A DNA stretch of 64,000 bases. Origin: Pseudoxanthomonas sp. PXM01 (lineage in GTDB: Bacteria; Pseudomonadota; Gammaproteobacteria; Xanthomonadales; Xanthomonadaceae). Position numbers and translations under genes: made by a program. A model generated the notes under the pieces. The model saw nothing but the letters and a program-made list of their open reading frames with translations, did no database searches and had not been told where the DNA came from. Location: assembly GCF_014851815.1 (NCBI RefSeq), contig NZ_JACVAJ010000001.1, positions 186,001-250,000 of the forward strand. Direction: 5' to 3'. Shown in pieces: positions 1 to 7,912 of the stretch (its first letter is position 1; the number at the start of each line of letters is the position of its first letter).

Positions 1-685
1 TCGAGGCCAGGTCGGCGATGGCGGCATCGCCGGCCGCATGGCCGTACTGGTCGTTGACGTCCTTGAAATGGTCGAGGTCCAGCACGACCAGGCCGAAGCA
101 GCACTCGCCGCGCTGGAAGCGATCGACCGCATCGCCCAGCGCACGTTCCATGCTGCGCCGGTTCGGCACACCGGTCAGTGCGTCGATCGCCGCCAGCCGC
201 TCGAGTTGTGCGCGGTCGTCCTGCGTGCGCGAGGCGAAGATCAGCGAGAACCCGGTGATGAGCCCGGCACTGACGAACACGGACACCGCATGCACGCCGT
301 CATGGAAGAACCCGGGGATCAGCTGCATGCCCACGATCAACGCCACGTTGCAGCCCACCGCCAGCCAACGGTGACCGATGAAGAAATTGGTCAGCAGCAC
401 CAGGTAGGTCCAGGTGAGCGCGGTGTGCCCCAGCATCAGGCAGGCGCCGAACGTCGCGCAGGAATTGAGCGCCGCCAGCACATTGCCGGCGCGCAGGCTG
501 TCGCCCGTGCGCCAGGCGTGGATCACCGGCGCCGCGACCACCAGCACCACGGCGAAGTCGAACGCGGCCTGCGGCCAATGCCCCTGCCAGGCGCGGTACC
601 CACCGAACGACGCGATCGTCACCGCCGTGATGGAGCCCAGCAGGACGATGATGTCCAGGCGGAAGTCGCGGCGTGTCGGCTTCAT
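1..685 (-). CDS. Membrane diguanylate cyclase, N-terminal part (cut by window edge)
   Basis: This is the first 228 codons of a GGDEF protein. Residues 10-150 form five or six hydrophobic helices. The GGDEF domain then starts with the DALTGVPNRR motif at 168-177, followed by the metal and substrate-binding LDLDHFK segment near 202-208 and GHAAGD near 215-220. The GGDEF signature and the C-terminus lie beyond base 1. Proteins of this design make cyclic di-GMP at the inner membrane in response to an unknown signal sensed by the helical part. Beside a flagellar cluster it plausibly takes part in the motile-to-sessile switch, which is inference. The ATG at 685 has a weak ribosome site, so the start is not certain. 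Confidence 0.88.
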   Translation of the reverse strand, partial: MKPTRRDFRLDIIVLLGSITAVTIASFGGYRAWQGHWPQAAFDFAVVLVVAAPVIHAWRTGDSLRAGNVLAALNSCATFGACLMLGHTALTWTYLVLLTNFFIGHRWLAVGCNVALIVGMQLIPGFFHDGVHAVSVFVSAGLITGFSLIFASRTQDDRAQLERLAAIDALTGVPNRRSMERALGDAVDRFQRGECCFGLVVLDLDHFKDVNDQYGHAAGDAAIADLAS

Positions 686-960
686 CGAGAGGGCCGGGTG
701 CGGACGCTGAGGGTCGGAGGGTGGCGTGCTCAAAGGAATCGGGTAAGCGGACGGAACAGCGCCGCGAGGGCCCGCGCAGTGTAGGCCGTTGCGCGGAGTG
801 GGGAGTGATGGAGATCACGCTTGCCGGACGGCGGGCGCGCGCGGCAATGCGTGCGCCGGGCGACGGTGTTGCATGTCAGCGGTGGACGCCGGCGATCCGC
901 GCATTCCTTCGAATGCCGTCTTCGCGCGAAGGCATCGAAGACGGTGGTCGACAACGAAAA
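686..960. other. Intergenic region, no gene seen
   Basis: This stretch separates two minus-strand genes. Several open frames cross it on both strands, but none has a ribosome site, recognisable domain or conserved look. It should hold the promoter of the diguanylate cyclase gene, but I could not pick out a convincing -10/-35 pair. Confidence 0.5.
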
Positions 961-987
961 CGGCCTCCCGAAGGAGGCCGTTCGTTT
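961..987 (-). terminator. Rho-independent terminator of the TetR gene
   Basis: Read on the minus strand, an 8-bp GC stem (CGGCCTCC/GGAGGCCG) closes a TTCG tetraloop and is followed by TTTTCGTT. It starts about 30 bases after the stop codon of the TetR gene at 1019. Confidence 0.85.
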
Positions 988-1018
988 GCGGGTGCAAGCG
1001 CGCCGGGTGGGCGCCGCT

Positions 1019-1609
1019 TCAGGCCGACAACGCTTCCAGCGTCTTGAACACCTGCGGCACCGCCATCGCCGGCGTGCCGCCATTCACGGACACGGCACGC
1101 AGGCCATGCTGGTAGCTCTGCCAGATCATCTCGTCGGCATGCTGGATGTCCAGGCCGCGGAACTCGCCTGCGCCCATGCCACGGCTCAATTCCAGACGGA
1201 CTGGTTCGCGCATCCGGCGCAGCGCGCCGTTCATCTCGGCCTCCACGGCGGGCGACCAGCGGGCCGACACGCTCCACAGTGCGGGGAAGGCGATGAAGTT
1301 GGCCGCGTCTTCGCGGGCCATCCAGAAATAGAAGTCGAGGATGCGCTGCGCGTGCGTCGATCCCTGCGGACGTTCCACCATCGGCGCCTTGCGCCCGGTG
1401 TAGTCACGGATGAGCAGCGTGGCGATGATGTCGGCCTTGGTCTCGAAGTGCAGGATGACGCCGCGCGCGCTGAGACCGGTTTCCTCGCCCAAGTCCATCA
1501 GCGTGGTCTGGTCGAATCCCTTGGTGAAGAAGAGCCGGCGTGCGGCGGCGAGCACGGCCTCCCGCGTTTCCTGGCTGGTGCGTCGCTTGTGGGTAGGGCT
1601 GTGGCTCAC
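1019..1609 (-). CDS. TetR/AcrR family transcriptional regulator
   Basis: A 196-residue one-component regulator. Residues 12-60 form the TetR DNA-binding domain, with the helix-turn-helix around 36-58 and a typical LHFETKADI recognition-helix end. The remaining helical part is the ligand and dimer domain, which gives no hint of the ligand. The frame is open further upstream, but GTG at 1609 is chosen because GGAG precedes it by about 8 bases and the HTH then begins at the usual distance from the N-terminus. No divergent or co-directional target gene is adjacent: fliR ends over 200 bp upstream. The target is therefore unknown. Confidence 0.85.
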   Translation of the reverse strand: MSHSPTHKRRTSQETREAVLAAARRLFFTKGFDQTTLMDLGEETGLSARGVILHFETKADIIATLLIRDYTGRKAPMVERPQGSTHAQRILDFYFWMAREDAANFIAFPALWSVSARWSPAVEAEMNGALRRMREPVRLELSRGMGAGEFRGLDIQHADEMIWQSYQHGLRAVSVNGGTPAMAVPQVFKTLEALSA

Positions 1610-1821
1610 AGGCAATCTCCGTTTCGCGGGGGGAGCGCTGCCGCGTCGGGCCGGAGGGTCTCCAGTCCGTTCGCAGGCGTATGTTGCAGCTCCCTCGTCC
1701 CCATTCTGCACAAATTCATGCATTTAGTGGAACAGCCCGCGCAAACGCGATGTGAAACGAGGCGCCAGCATCCGCCAAACGTGCGTTCCGACACCTTTTC
1801 ACATAAGTAACGCGCGTTTCG

Positions 1822-2613
1822 TCAGACAGTGATTTGCCGCGCCGCGTCAAACGAAAGGTCGAAGATGCGCTGCACCGGTGGTCCCAGTTCACCGGCCAGC
1901 AGCGCCAGCAGGAACAGGCCCAGCAGCAGGGCAGTGGGCAGGCCAAGTTGGATCGGATTGAGCGCGGGGGCGGCGCGGCCCAGCACGCCGAAGGCAAGGT
2001 TCACCGCCAGCATCGCCACCATCACCGGCAGGGCCAGCCCCACCGCGGCACGCAAAATGTGGGTGAACAGCATCGGCGCGACCTCCAGTACCTGTTGCAC
2101 GTCGGGCAGCGCCGTGCCGATCGGCAACGAGCGGTAGCTGTCCACCAGCAGCGACACCAGCGCCAGATGACCGTTGACGGTGAAGAACAGCAGGCCGAAG
2201 GCGAGGTAGAACCACTGGCCGACGACGCCCGAATTCACGCCGCGCAACGGATCGGACATCTGCGCGAACGCCAGGCCGGTACCCTGCGAGATCAGTTCGC
2301 CCGCCATCGCACCGGCTTCGAAGGCGAGCCGCAGCATGAACCCCATGCAGGCGCCGACCGCGAGCTCGCGCGCCACGTTGAGCACGGTGCTGGCGTCGAA
2401 GGCGATGCGATCGGGCGTACCCGGCAGCAGCGGTGCCAGTGCCATCGCGAGCGCACCGGCGATGATGACCCGCACGCGCACCGAGACGGCGCGCGTGCCG
2501 ATCAGCGGGGCCGCCATCAACAGCGCGCCGGTACGCAGCATCGTCCACAGGATGGCGTTGATCATGCCGAAGGCCTGCTGGCCGTCGATCACCATCTGGG
2601 TGGCGGCATCCAT
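1822..2613 (-). CDS. fliR: Flagellar export gate protein FliR
   Basis: An integral membrane protein of the flagellar type III export gate, where it assembles with FliP and FliQ into the channel through which rod, hook and filament subunits are secreted. The 263 residues contain about six hydrophobic segments, and the length is normal for FliR. It is the last gene of the fliE-to-fliR operon and starts 18 bp after fliQ. No clear hairpin terminator follows it. The next gene, tetR, is 212 bp further on in the same direction. Confidence 0.96.
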   Translation of the reverse strand: MDAATQMVIDGQQAFGMINAILWTMLRTGALLMAAPLIGTRAVSVRVRVIIAGALAMALAPLLPGTPDRIAFDASTVLNVARELAVGACMGFMLRLAFEAGAMAGELISQGTGLAFAQMSDPLRGVNSGVVGQWFYLAFGLLFFTVNGHLALVSLLVDSYRSLPIGTALPDVQQVLEVAPMLFTHILRAAVGLALPVMVAMLAVNLAFGVLGRAAPALNPIQLGLPTALLLGLFLLALLAGELGPPVQRIFDLSFDAARQITV

Positions 2614-2631
2614 CGCGTCGTATCCGCTGCG

Positions 2632-2901
2632 TCAGCCGATCAGGTGAGGTAGCCGCTGGAACAGCGTGGTGGTGTATTCCACGAGCACGCCGAGCAGGTA
2701 GCTGCCGGTGGCGAACAGCGCGGCCGTCAGCGCGATGGCCTTGGCAACGAACGCGATGGTGGGTTCGTTGAGTTGTGTGGCGGCCTGGATCACGCCGATG
2801 ACCACACCGACGACCAGCACGACCAGCAGCAGTGGACCCCCGACCCAGAGCGCGATCTCCAGGCCACCACGCAGCTCGGTGAGGGCGGTTTCGGGACTCA
2901 T
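2632..2901 (-). CDS. fliQ: Flagellar export gate protein FliQ
   Basis: An 89-residue protein with two transmembrane hairpin helices (about 15-40 and 52-75), the standard FliQ layout. Several copies pack around FliP and FliR in the export gate. The ATG at 2901 is preceded by GAGGAG at good spacing and follows the fliP stop by 10 bp, so translation is probably coupled within the operon. Confidence 0.96.
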   Translation of the reverse strand: MSPETALTELRGGLEIALWVGGPLLLVVLVVGVVIGVIQAATQLNEPTIAFVAKAIALTAALFATGSYLLGVLVEYTTTLFQRLPHLIG

Positions 2902-2911
2902 CTCGTGCTCC

Positions 2912-3721
2912 TCAGACGCCGTTGAAGCTGGCGGCCAGCGAACCGACGATCAGCACCCAGCCGTCCACCAGCACGAACAGCAGGATCTTGAACGGCGCGG
3001 ACACCAGCATCGGCGACAGCATCATCATGCCCATCGACATCAGCACGCTGGCCACGACCAGGTCGATGATCACGAAAGGAATGAAGATCAGGAAGCCGAT
3101 CTCGAACGCGGTCTTCAGTTCGCTGGTGATGAAGGACGCGACGACGATCGGGAACGGCACGGCATCCGGGCCGTTGTAGCTGCCGTGTCCGGCCAGGCCG
3201 GCGAACGTCATCAGGTCGGTCTCGCGGACCTGGGCCAGCATGAAGTCGCGCAGCGGGCCGGTGGTCAGCGTCCACGCGGTGGAGAAATCGATCTGGCCGT
3301 TGAGATAGGGTGCCATGCCTTCGGCCCATGCCTTTTCACCGACGGGCATCATCACCAGCATGGTGAGGAACAGCGCCAGGCCCACCAGCACCTGGTTGGA
3401 CGGCGTCTGGCCGGTGCCGAGCGCCTGCCGCAGCAGGCCGAGCACGATGATGATGCGGGTGAACGCCGTCATCGCCAGCAGCGCGGACGGGATCAGCGTG
3501 ATCGCCGTCATCAGCAGCAGCGTCTGCAGCGGCAGGCTGACGGTGTTGTCGCCGACCTGACCCACATTGACCTTCGGCATGGTCGGCAACGTCGGTGCGG
3601 TCGGCGCCGCAGGCGCCGCAGCGGCGGGCGCGGCTGCCGGCGCGGTCGCGGCCTGCGCAAAGGCCAGGGTCGGCGCGGCCAGCCACAGCAGGCAGATCAG
3701 GGAGAGGAGGAAGCGACGCAT
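2912..3721 (-). CDS. fliP: Flagellar export gate protein FliP
   Basis: A 269-residue core export gate protein. It begins with a cleavable signal peptide (residues 1-24, ending near AFAQA), as is known for FliP. An Ala/Pro-rich linker around 25-45 follows that is longer than in enteric FliP. The conserved FliP body comes next, with the LLLMTAITLIPSALLAMTAF segment and four membrane helices. Only one base separates its ATG from the fliO stop (TGAGATG), which indicates translational coupling. Confidence 0.97.
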   Translation of the reverse strand: MRRFLLSLICLLWLAAPTLAFAQAATAPAAAPAAAAPAAPTAPTLPTMPKVNVGQVGDNTVSLPLQTLLLMTAITLIPSALLAMTAFTRIIIVLGLLRQALGTGQTPSNQVLVGLALFLTMLVMMPVGEKAWAEGMAPYLNGQIDFSTAWTLTTGPLRDFMLAQVRETDLMTFAGLAGHGSYNGPDAVPFPIVVASFITSELKTAFEIGFLIFIPFVIIDLVVASVLMSMGMMMLSPMLVSAPFKILLFVLVDGWVLIVGSLAASFNGV

Positions 3722-3722
3722 C

Positions 3723-4115
3723 TCAGGACTCTTTGCGCAGGCGCTTGGCCAGCAGTTCGGCGAAGTTGGGCATCGTCGGCGCGGGCGCGACGACCAGGGG
3801 TTCGGGCAGGGTATGCAGGGCGGTGATGCCGCCGGCGGTCACGCCGATCAGCAACTGCTCCTTGCCGACCTCGATCACCATCACGCGCTCCTTGGCACCG
3901 ACCGACAGCATCGACACCACGCGCAGCTGTTCGCTGGGACGGATGCCGAGGCCGCCACCGGGCAGGCGCTTCAGCAGCCAGGCCAGACCGAGGATCAGGC
4001 CCAGCACCAGGATCAGGCCGACCAGCGCGCCGCCGATACCGGGCGTGGACGGTGCGTGCTGGCCGATCTTCTGTGCGGGTGCCGCGGCGGTGGCGAGCAG
4101 GGCGAAGGCGTGCAT
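3723..4115 (-). CDS. fliO: Flagellar biosynthesis protein FliO
   Basis: A 130-residue bitopic membrane protein that assists assembly of the FliP ring. A single transmembrane helix lies at about 27-48. A small soluble domain follows, with the typical LRVVSMLSVGAKERVMVIEV strand pattern (about 64-83). It sits between fliN and fliP as in most gamma-proteobacteria. FliO proteins are poorly conserved, so position and the hydrophobic pattern carry much of the identification. Confidence 0.92.
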   Translation of the reverse strand: MHAFALLATAAAPAQKIGQHAPSTPGIGGALVGLILVLGLILGLAWLLKRLPGGGLGIRPSEQLRVVSMLSVGAKERVMVIEVGKEQLLIGVTAGGITALHTLPEPLVVAPAPTMPNFAELLAKRLRKES

Positions 4116-4125
4116 GGCGATCGGC

Positions 4126-4473
4126 TCAGCGCAGGCGGCGGATGCGTTCGCTGGGGCTGACCACGTCGGTCAGGCGCACGCCGAAACGGTCGTTGACCAC
4201 CACGACTTCGCCGTGGGCGATCAGCGTGCCGTTGACGAACACGTCCAGCGGTTCGCCGGCGCCACGCTCCAGTTCCACCACCGAGCCCTGGTTGAGCTGC
4301 AGCAGGTTGCGGATGGGCATGCGCGTGCGGCCGACTTCCAGCGACAGCGTCACCGGCACGTCGAGGATGACGTCCAGGCTCATGTCCATGTCGTTGCCGA
4401 CGTGGGCGCCGTTGCCGGCAAGCTCGGTGTCGCCGAAGGCGGTGGCGAGGGCTTCTTCGTTCTCGGGAATCAT
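4126..4473 (-). CDS. fliN: Flagellar motor switch protein FliN
   Basis: A 115-residue C-ring protein. Its C-terminal SpoA domain (about 38-112) carries the VPVTLSLEVGRTRMPIRNLL and DVFVNGTLIAHGEVVVVNDR segments typical of FliN. It forms the base of the switch complex and docks the FliH-FliI export ATPase. The frame is open far upstream through fliM, but the start is fixed by the ATGA overlap with the fliM stop at 4470-4473. The first 35 residues are acidic and variable. Confidence 0.96.
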   Translation of the reverse strand: MIPENEEALATAFGDTELAGNGAHVGNDMDMSLDVILDVPVTLSLEVGRTRMPIRNLLQLNQGSVVELERGAGEPLDVFVNGTLIAHGEVVVVNDRFGVRLTDVVSPSERIRRLR

Positions 4474-5513
4474 GGCGTGGCGTCCTGGAAGGCGACGGGT
4501 GCAAGGGTGGGGCGGGCGTTCGCGGTCTGCTGGTGGCGGCCGCCGGGCGGATGGTGGGCGATGATCTTCACGGCGTTCTGCCCGTTGGAAATGCCGAACT
4601 CGCCGGTGAAGACGGGCACCTGCTCGACGCACACCGGTACGGCCTTGGGCACGTCGATGGGCAGGATGTCGCCGACTTTCAGGCGGGTCAGTTCGCGCAG
4701 GTTGATGCGCTTCTCGGCCAGCACGCTGGAGACGGTGACTTCGGCGGTGCGCAGCTGTTCGTGCATCGTCAGGCGGAAGCTGTCGTCGTCGTGCACGCGA
4801 TCGGACTGGATGCCGGCATCGAGCAGTTCGCGGATCGGTTCCAGCATGGAATAGGGCAGGGTGACGTGCAGGTCGCCGCCGCCGCCGTCCAGCTCCACGT
4901 GGAAGCGGCTGACCACGACGTACTCGCGCGGGCTGACGATGTTGGCGAAGTGCGGATTGACCTCGCTGGTGATGTACTCGAAGTCCACCGGCATGACCGG
5001 TGCCCACGCGTCGATCAGGTCGGCGAAGGTCTGCTTCAGCAGCAGCTGGATCACCCGCATCTCGGTGGCGGTGAACTCGCGGCCTTCGATCTTGGCCGGG
5101 TAGCGGCCATCGCCGCCGAAGAAGTTGTCCACCATGGTGAACACCAGCTTCGGTTCGAACACGATCAGGCCCACGCCGCGCAGCGGCTTGAACTTGACCA
5201 GGTTGAGGTTGGTGGGCACGTACAGCGAATGCAGATAGTCGCTGAACTTGACGGTCTCGATGCCGCGCACCGACAGTTCCGCCGAGCGGCGCAGCAGGTT
5301 GAACAGGCCGATGCGCCACGTGCGCACGAAGCGCTCGTTGATCATCTCCAGCGTCGGCAGCCGGCCGCGCACGATGCGGTCCTGGCTGGCGAAATCGTAG
5401 GTCCGCGCCACGGTGGGATCGTGCGGCGGCTCTTCGGTCTCGATCGCACCGGTGTCGACGCCGTTGAGCAGGGCGTCGATCTCGTCTTGCGACAGCAGGT
5501 CACTGGTCATCAT
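4470..5513 (-). CDS. fliM: Flagellar motor switch protein FliM
   Basis: A 347-residue C-ring protein that binds phosphorylated CheY and reverses rotation. The N-terminal LLSQDEIDALL peptide (about 6-16) is the CheY-P docking site. The middle domain resembles CheC/FliY, and the C-terminal SpoA domain pairs with FliN. Two ATG codons in tandem (5513 and 5510) could both start translation. The gene overlaps fliN by 4 bp. The last 25 residues are rich in His, Gln and Pro and look species-specific. Confidence 0.97.
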   Translation of the reverse strand: MMTSDLLSQDEIDALLNGVDTGAIETEEPPHDPTVARTYDFASQDRIVRGRLPTLEMINERFVRTWRIGLFNLLRRSAELSVRGIETVKFSDYLHSLYVPTNLNLVKFKPLRGVGLIVFEPKLVFTMVDNFFGGDGRYPAKIEGREFTATEMRVIQLLLKQTFADLIDAWAPVMPVDFEYITSEVNPHFANIVSPREYVVVSRFHVELDGGGGDLHVTLPYSMLEPIRELLDAGIQSDRVHDDDSFRLTMHEQLRTAEVTVSSVLAEKRINLRELTRLKVGDILPIDVPKAVPVCVEQVPVFTGEFGISNGQNAVKIIAHHPPGGRHQQTANARPTLAPVAFQDATP

Positions 5514-5528
5514 GGCGGCGGGGTTCCG

Positions 5529-6056
5529 TCACTGCATCACGAAGCTGGTGAACAGGAGCGACTCGGCAGCGGGCTTGCCGGTCTCGGCGACGAGCAGCGC
5601 CTTCACTTCGCCGAGCGCGGCGTTCTGCAGACGCTCCTTGCCCTCGCGCGACATCAGGCTGGTGGCGTCCTGCTGGGCGAACAGCATCAGCAGGCGGGCG
5701 CGGATGGCCGGCGCATGCAACTGGATGGCGGTCAGCGCCTCGGGATCGCGCGTCATCAGCTGCACTTCCACCTGCAGATAGCGTGCGCCGCCGGCTTCAC
5801 CGACGAGGTTGACGACGAAGGGCGGCTCCAGCGCGAAGTACTGGGCGGGCGCGGGCACCTGGCCGGGCTTCTTGGCCTCGGGTGCGTCGGCGGCTGCTTC
5901 CTTCGTGCCATGGTTGGCGAAGTACCAGGCGCCGCCGCCAGCGGCACCGGCCGCGATGACGGCCACCAGGCCAATGGTCAGCAGCGACTTGCCGCCCTTC
6001 GGCTTGTCGCCCTTGTCGGCCTTGGATTTGCTTGCGGTCTTGTCGGCGGCTGCCAC
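5529..6056 (-). CDS. fliL: Flagellar basal body-associated protein FliL
   Basis: A 175-residue single-pass inner membrane protein that surrounds the stator units and supports torque. It has a Lys-rich cytoplasmic start, one transmembrane helix (about 25-46) and a periplasmic FliL domain with YLQVEVQLMTRDPEAL. The start is GTG at 6056, supported by AGGAGAT about 8 bases upstream. The gap to fliK (225 bp) is the largest inside the operon and holds an inverted REP pair. Confidence 0.93.
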   Translation of the reverse strand: MAAADKTASKSKADKGDKPKGGKSLLTIGLVAVIAAGAAGGGAWYFANHGTKEAAADAPEAKKPGQVPAPAQYFALEPPFVVNLVGEAGGARYLQVEVQLMTRDPEALTAIQLHAPAIRARLLMLFAQQDATSLMSREGKERLQNAALGEVKALLVAETGKPAAESLLFTSFVMQ

Positions 6057-6165
6057 GGCGGTGGATCTCCTGAGGGGTCAGCCCAGGTGATGCAAGCGGT
6101 GTGCCGCGCCGGGAGGAAGGGCCCGACGGAGTTTTGACGGCGCTTCAGCCGGCAGGATGTCCGGT

Positions 6166-6263
6166 GTGGGAGCGACGTAAGTCGCGATGGTGTGACCGAT
6201 AGCCTGGGTCCCGATAGGGCCAGGACGTTTGCAGCTGGCATTCGCGACTTACGTCGCTCCCAC
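6166..6263. repeat. Inverted pair of GTGGGAGCGACG-type REP elements
   Basis: Two copies of a 22-bp palindromic repeat that starts GTGGGAGCGACGTAAGTCGC (6166-6187 and, inverted, 6242-6263) flank a 54-bp spacer between fliK and fliL. The GTGG head and the internal hairpin fit the REP family known from Pseudomonas and relatives. The same pair recurs at 41739-41803 and 44467-44531. Inside the fli operon the transcript would fold into a long hairpin, which could trim or stabilise the fliE-to-fliK part of the message. Confidence 0.9.
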
Positions 6264-6281
6264 ACCTGCCGTCAGGAACCA

Positions 6282-7442
6282 TCACGCGTACGCGTCCACC
6301 AGCCCGCGCGCCGTCATGCGGACGCTGCGCGGCGCTTCGGAGACCGGCTCGCTGGCGTCGCCGCTGCCATCACCGGTGGGCGAACCGCCCCCCTGCGACG
6401 GTGGGGCGTGCTGCTGGCCGACGTCGGCGTGGGCCAGCTGGAAGCCGTGCTGGCCCAGCATGTCGCGCAGACGGGGCAGGCTGCTTTCCAGCGCCTGCCG
6501 GACGTCGGCCTGGGCGCTGGCGAAGTCGGCGTGGATGCGGTCGCCTTCCAGGCGCAGGCGGATCTCCACCGTGCCCAGGTCGTTCGGGGTGACCTTGATG
6601 TGGGCGTGGCCGATCTTCTGGTCGGCCATCCAGCGCACGGCATCGCCGATGTCCTCGTCGAAGTGGCCGCCCTGCAGGTCGGCGCTCGGCGCTTCCATCG
6701 CGTTGACGGTCTCGGTGCGCGACAGGCCCAGCGCCTGGTTCGAGGCACCCACACCGGCCAGCAGGTTGCCGGTCGGTGCGGGCGCGTCGCCGTCCTCGTT
6801 GCGGAAGGCGTCGACGAGGTCGCGGCCCAGGTTGATCGCGTCCGGCACCGCCGCCGCCACCTGGCCGGTCGCCAGGTGGGTGGCGAACGACAGCAGGTTC
6901 TGCAGCGGCGCCTTGGCCTCGCTCGCGTTCGGCGCTGGCGTCGCCGCCGTGTCGGTTGAGGCGGCCTGCGCGCCGTCGCCGGTCGTGTCGATCACCACCG
7001 CCGCACGGCCGCCGGCCAGCAGGGCATCGGAGGCGAGGGGCGTGTTGGGCGCGGGCTGGGCGCCACCGAGCAGGGGATTGCCGAAGGGATCGGTCAGCGC
7101 CGCGGCCGCCGCATCCGCAGGCAGAGCGGACGCGATCGGGGGCAGTTCCATCAGGATGGGCGGCACGGCGGAGGTGGCGATGGCGTCCTCGGACTTGTCA
7201 TCCTCGGTACGAGCCTCGTCCTGTTTGCCGGCGACGGCCCTGTCGGGCCGCTGCCGCACGGATTCCTTCGTTTCGCCGTTGCGCGGGTTCGTCGTGCGCG
7301 GCGCGTCGTCGCGCCGGGCGGGGCGGCGCACCAGGTCGTCGAATGCGGTCTTCTTCGCGGGTTCCTCGCTGGTGGCGTTGCTGCCTGCCGCCGTCGGCGG
7401 CGGCTTCACGGCGAAGGTGAGGGCGGAGGTCGGCGACGGCAT
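6282..7442 (-). CDS. fliK: Flagellar hook-length control protein FliK
   Basis: A 386-residue secreted ruler and substrate-specificity switch. The first 240 residues are low-complexity, rich in Ala, Pro and Asp. The C-terminal domain (about 270-350) carries the conserved core NDLGTVEIRLRLEGDRIHADF and a Gln/Gly-rich tail, typical for FliK. The frame runs open for another 2 kb upstream, but the ATG at 7442 overlaps the fliJ stop by one base (TGATG), which fixes the start. Confidence 0.93.
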   Translation of the reverse strand: MPSPTSALTFAVKPPPTAAGSNATSEEPAKKTAFDDLVRRPARRDDAPRTTNPRNGETKESVRQRPDRAVAGKQDEARTEDDKSEDAIATSAVPPILMELPPIASALPADAAAAALTDPFGNPLLGGAQPAPNTPLASDALLAGGRAAVVIDTTGDGAQAASTDTAATPAPNASEAKAPLQNLLSFATHLATGQVAAAVPDAINLGRDLVDAFRNEDGDAPAPTGNLLAGVGASNQALGLSRTETVNAMEAPSADLQGGHFDEDIGDAVRWMADQKIGHAHIKVTPNDLGTVEIRLRLEGDRIHADFASAQADVRQALESSLPRLRDMLGQHGFQLAHADVGQQHAPPSQGGGSPTGDGSGDASEPVSEAPRSVRMTARGLVDAYA

Positions 7443-7894
7443 CAGGCGTCCTCGTTCTCTCGCGTGGTCGCGGCCAGGCGTGCGCGGCGGGCGCCTACGT
7501 CGTCCATCTCGCGTTGGTCGCGGCGATCGACGATCAGCTTTTCCTGCACGCGGTAGCTGGCGGCCAGCTGTTCCAGCACCTGCTTGTCGCGGCTGGCCAG
7601 CAGCAGGCGGTCGCGTTCGATGTCGACGCTGGCGCGGCTGCGGTCCACGTTCTGCAATTGCTGCTTGAGCGCCTGGTCGATGCGGTCGAGGAACGCGCGG
7701 CGATTGGCCAGCTGTGCCGGACTGGTGGCGGCCATCTGGCTGTTGGCGTAGTCCTCGGCGTACTGGCGCAGCTCCTCCAGCCGGGATTCGTGCTGCGCCA
7801 GCGTGTTCTGGCGGTCGGCCAGGTCGCGGGCGACGGAATCTTCGTGCTCCTGTGCGCGGCGCAGCAGCGGGTCGATTCGGCGGGATTGCATCAT
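7442..7894 (-). CDS. fliJ: Flagellar export chaperone FliJ
   Basis: A 150-residue protein predicted to be almost entirely two antiparallel coiled-coil helices, rich in Glu, Arg and Gln. FliJ sits in the centre of the FliI hexamer and couples ATP hydrolysis to the export gate. The start may be either of two tandem ATG codons (7894, 7891). It lies between fliI and fliK, as is standard. Confidence 0.93.
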   Translation of the reverse strand: MMQSRRIDPLLRRAQEHEDSVARDLADRQNTLAQHESRLEELRQYAEDYANSQMAATSPAQLANRRAFLDRIDQALKQQLQNVDRSRASVDIERDRLLLASRDKQVLEQLAASYRVQEKLIVDRRDQREMDDVGARRARLAATTRENEDA

Positions 7895-7912
7895 GGCGCG
7901 GGGTTCCTTGCG

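Noticed and set aside
1724-1821. Terminator after fliR
   Set aside because: The short AACGCGCGTT palindrome has no adequate stem or T tract.
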